A program made the position numbers and the translations under genes. A stretch of 6,734 bases of DNA from positions 1-6,734 of the forward strand of contig WRIO01000064.1 of assembly GCA_009782695.1 (NCBI GenBank), written 5' to 3'. The number at the start of each line of letters is the position of its first letter. Positions within the stretch are counted from its first letter, which is position 1. The stretch comes from Candidatus Cloacimonadota bacterium. Its GTDB lineage: Bacteria; Cloacimonadota; Cloacimonadia; Cloacimonadales; WRIO01. Shown in pieces: positions 4,962 to 6,734 of the stretch. The notes under the pieces were generated by a model, which worked only from the letters and a program-made list of their open reading frames with translations, was not told the DNA's origin and searched no databases.

Positions 4962-6734
4962 ATGTATAAAAGATTATTACTGCTGACAAGCATCTTTATA
5001 CTGTTTTCACTGTGCTACAGTGATGGACCACTGACAGTGAAAAATCTACGGGTCGAAGACAATCCAGGCGATGACGGGTCTGGTCTGGTGATAAAGTTTG
5101 AGCCTCTAAACGGGCATAATATAATAGAATATAGGATTTATAGAGGTGTCACTAAAGACTCGCTTTTCTTTTTGGGTAAGCTAGAAGTCGATGCCAAGAT
5201 AGGCATATCAGGCAATGAAGTCACCTTCTTTGACAAGGATTATCGCACTTTGGTCGATATAGACTCTCCGCGAAAATTACAAAGGGAAAAAGGACAAAAA
5301 GAAGGCTCACCTATCTTTAAAGCACTGCCTCGCGACTTGACTATTACAGGTCCTATGTTTCAAAGGTTCTCTACTCTGGTCATCATAGATAGAAACAGGT
5401 TTTATAGAACCACCGAAGAATATATCCGTAAAACCGAAAATGGCAGAGAGCTGCTCGGAGCCTTGCGCCTTGCTCACACAGAAGGGGTCCTAGCAAATGT
5501 GTTGCCGGGACTTAGGTATTACTACACAGTGATAGCTGTGGACGAAAGAAGGCACTATCACCCGCACGCCGAGATTGTTAGTGGGGTAGCTGTGGACAAT
5601 AAACCTGCCAAACCCGACAAGTTTTTTGCCCTTTACATAGAAGATATAAATCAAATAAACTTTGAATTTGACTCATCTATGTCAGCAAACGATATAGCCC
5701 AATACTCTGTGTTCATTATGTATAAAGATCAGATAGCACAATATCACAAATTTGTAGAATATATGGACACTGTGGACGAACTTTATATGAGGTTTCCTAC
5801 AGCGGAAGCACACGCACAGATATACGAGATTTTACCGCAGGAAGTGGAAATACCAGGACATCAAGTGTTTGCCTCATATCATACTTTTGGCAGTGTAAAT
5901 ATCGAAGATGGCTGTTTTGCAGGCACAGACATAGTATTTGAAAAGGAAGAGATAGATGACTACCTCTTCTTTTTAAGCTTTGACGATTATGGTGGCTTTC
6001 AATCCCTTTCTGACCCTATTCCCCTCAAAATAACTAACAGTAGTGCACTGCCACAGTTACCAGATTTTGTTGTGAGGGACAAACCAGCCGATAAAGGAGA
6101 CGCAAACGAGATATTGATAGGTAAGCCCCAAGCTGCTATCACCCAGATAAATTATCGAGGACACGGCAAGAATAGAAACAAGCTATCAGTAGCCTATTCC
6201 TATTCTCCTCTGCCCTTTTATCATATAAAAAGCATAGATTTTCACTTCGTAACAACCGATGATAAACCCCTAAAAACTATTACCCGACACTATTTTGACA
6301 ATGTATTTAATGTCACACTTCCCAGCACAATAAATACAGATGACGGCTTTAAAGTTTATATCTCCTTCGATGCCTCAGGCAGCGATTTTCACCAAAAAAA
6401 GCTTTATCACCAAGAGATTTATTATGACAAAGACCTACTAAAGTTAAAGCCGGGTCCCACCTACCTCGAAGGGGAAGAGATGCTGAAATACCGATACTTG
6501 ATACTTCGGCAATCGCGAGCAGATACCGACTTTAGCGTAGCTGCCAAAATATCCCCTCTGATAAATATTTCCGAAGATATAGTAGGTGAAAAATATGTAT
6601 TCAAAGGCGTGTCAGGTTATGATATAGCCAAAAAGAAAATACTTTTCACCACTGATTTCGATATGGGCTTTGACCCGCAAGCAGGGACTATGCGCATGTC
6701 AAACCTGTTTAATAGCTATTATAAAGATATTCTC
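4962..6734 (+). CDS. Secreted FN3-like protein, paralog of the DUF6754 protein (3' truncated by window)
   Basis: The frame is open from ATG to the window end, 591 codons with no stop; I translated it by hand. A signal peptide is clear: MYKR, a hydrophobic core to about residue 16, and a possible cut after CYS (residue 20). Residues 22-65 begin an FN3-like domain (LRVEDNPGDDGSGLVIKF, EYRIYRG); the later strand YYYTVIAVDE (186-195) is separated from it by an insert of about 90 residues. Homology to the first gene of the window runs along the whole overlap: residues 91-136 match residues 5-50 of that protein (numbered from its ATG at 21) without gaps, 22 of 46 identical by hand count, including REKGQ, GSP, PRD and GPM. 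Further matches are YIEDINQINFEF with YLEDQEVLNFEW, and TYLEGEE...FSVA with YYLEKEV...FSVA. Whether it also carries the membrane anchor and DUF6754 domain is unknown, because those would lie beyond the window. Expected full length is about 920-930 residues if it does. Likely exported; the role is unknown. Confidence 0.92.
   Translation, partial: MYKRLLLLTSIFILFSLCYSDGPLTVKNLRVEDNPGDDGSGLVIKFEPLNGHNIIEYRIYRGVTKDSLFFLGKLEVDAKIGISGNEVTFFDKDYRTLVDIDSPRKLQREKGQKEGSPIFKALPRDLTITGPMFQRFSTLVIIDRNRFYRTTEEYIRKTENGRELLGALRLAHTEGVLANVLPGLRYYYTVIAVDERRHYHPHAEIVSGVAVDNKPAKPDKFFALYIEDINQINFEFDSSMSANDIAQYSVFIMYKDQIAQYHKFVEYMDTVDELYMRFPTAEAHAQIYEILPQEVEIPGHQVFASYHTFGSVNIEDGCFAGTDIVFEKEEIDDYLFFLSFDDYGGFQSLSDPIPLKITNSSALPQLPDFVVRDKPADKGDANEILIGKPQAAITQINYRGHGKNRNKLSVAYSYSPLPFYHIKSIDFHFVTTDDKPLKTITRHYFDNVFNVTLPSTINTDDGFKVYISFDASGSDFHQKKLYHQEIYYDKDLLKLKPGPTYLEGEEMLKYRYLILRQSRADTDFSVAAKISPLINISEDIVGEKYVFKGVSGYDIAKKKILFTTDFDMGFDPQAGTMRMSNLFNSYYKDIL

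Noticed and set aside
5000..5025. Lipoprotein signal (Cys at residue 18 of the paralog)
   Set aside because: The residues before the Cys are FSL; a lipobox needs a small residue at -1. An ordinary signal-peptidase I cut after CYS fits better.
1..6734. tRNA, rRNA, CRISPR array, insertion sequence or attachment site
   Set aside because: No cloverleaf-like segment, regularly spaced repeat, transposase or terminal inverted repeat was seen, and nearly all the window is accounted for by the five genes.

Overview
The window is wholly bacterial coding sequence on the + strand. It holds five protein genes, two of them cut by the window edges, and one 176-base non-coding gap. There are no RNA genes, insertion sequences, CRISPR arrays or phage genes. 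The mixed base composition (many ATA isoleucine codons, many TTA/CTA leucines), the strong AGGAGG-type ribosome binding sites and the secreted fibronectin-III-like architecture suggest a little-studied Gram-negative-type phylum such as Cloacimonadota. That assignment is an inference from style only; no marker gene is present.

Bases 1-4785 carry four tightly packed genes that read as one operon. Gene 1 is a large protein cut at its 5' end, with extracytoplasmic fibronectin-III-like domains, a membrane anchor and a C-terminal domain I recognise as DUF6754. Gene 2 is a six-helix membrane protein of 210 residues. Gene 3 is a 335-residue protein anchored at both ends, with an alpha/beta-looking soluble core. 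Gene 4 is a six-helix membrane protein of 199 residues. The gaps between them are 9 bases, a 1-base overlap and 14 bases, and three have clear Shine-Dalgarno sequences. Together they look like the parts of one envelope complex: two polytopic membrane subunits, one double-anchored periplasmic subunit, and a large subunit with a long extracellular or periplasmic arm and a cytoplasmic DUF6754 module.

Bases 4786-4961 are non-coding. They hold a strong 12-bp hairpin with an all-T loop just after gene 4, a 7-bp inverted repeat, and the ribosome binding site of gene 5.

Bases 4962-6734 are an open frame running off the window end (591 residues so far). It is a paralog of gene 1, with an intact start and signal peptide. 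The alignment between the two shows that the first in-window ATG of gene 1 (position 21) is not its start: the homology continues through the upstream codons, so roughly 86 N-terminal residues lie before the window. The cluster therefore carries at least two copies of the large FN3-like subunit, one on each side of the hairpin.

No function can be assigned from sequence alone. The most interesting proposal is that this is an undescribed multi-component envelope system built around DUF6754, with two diverged FN3-type surface arms.
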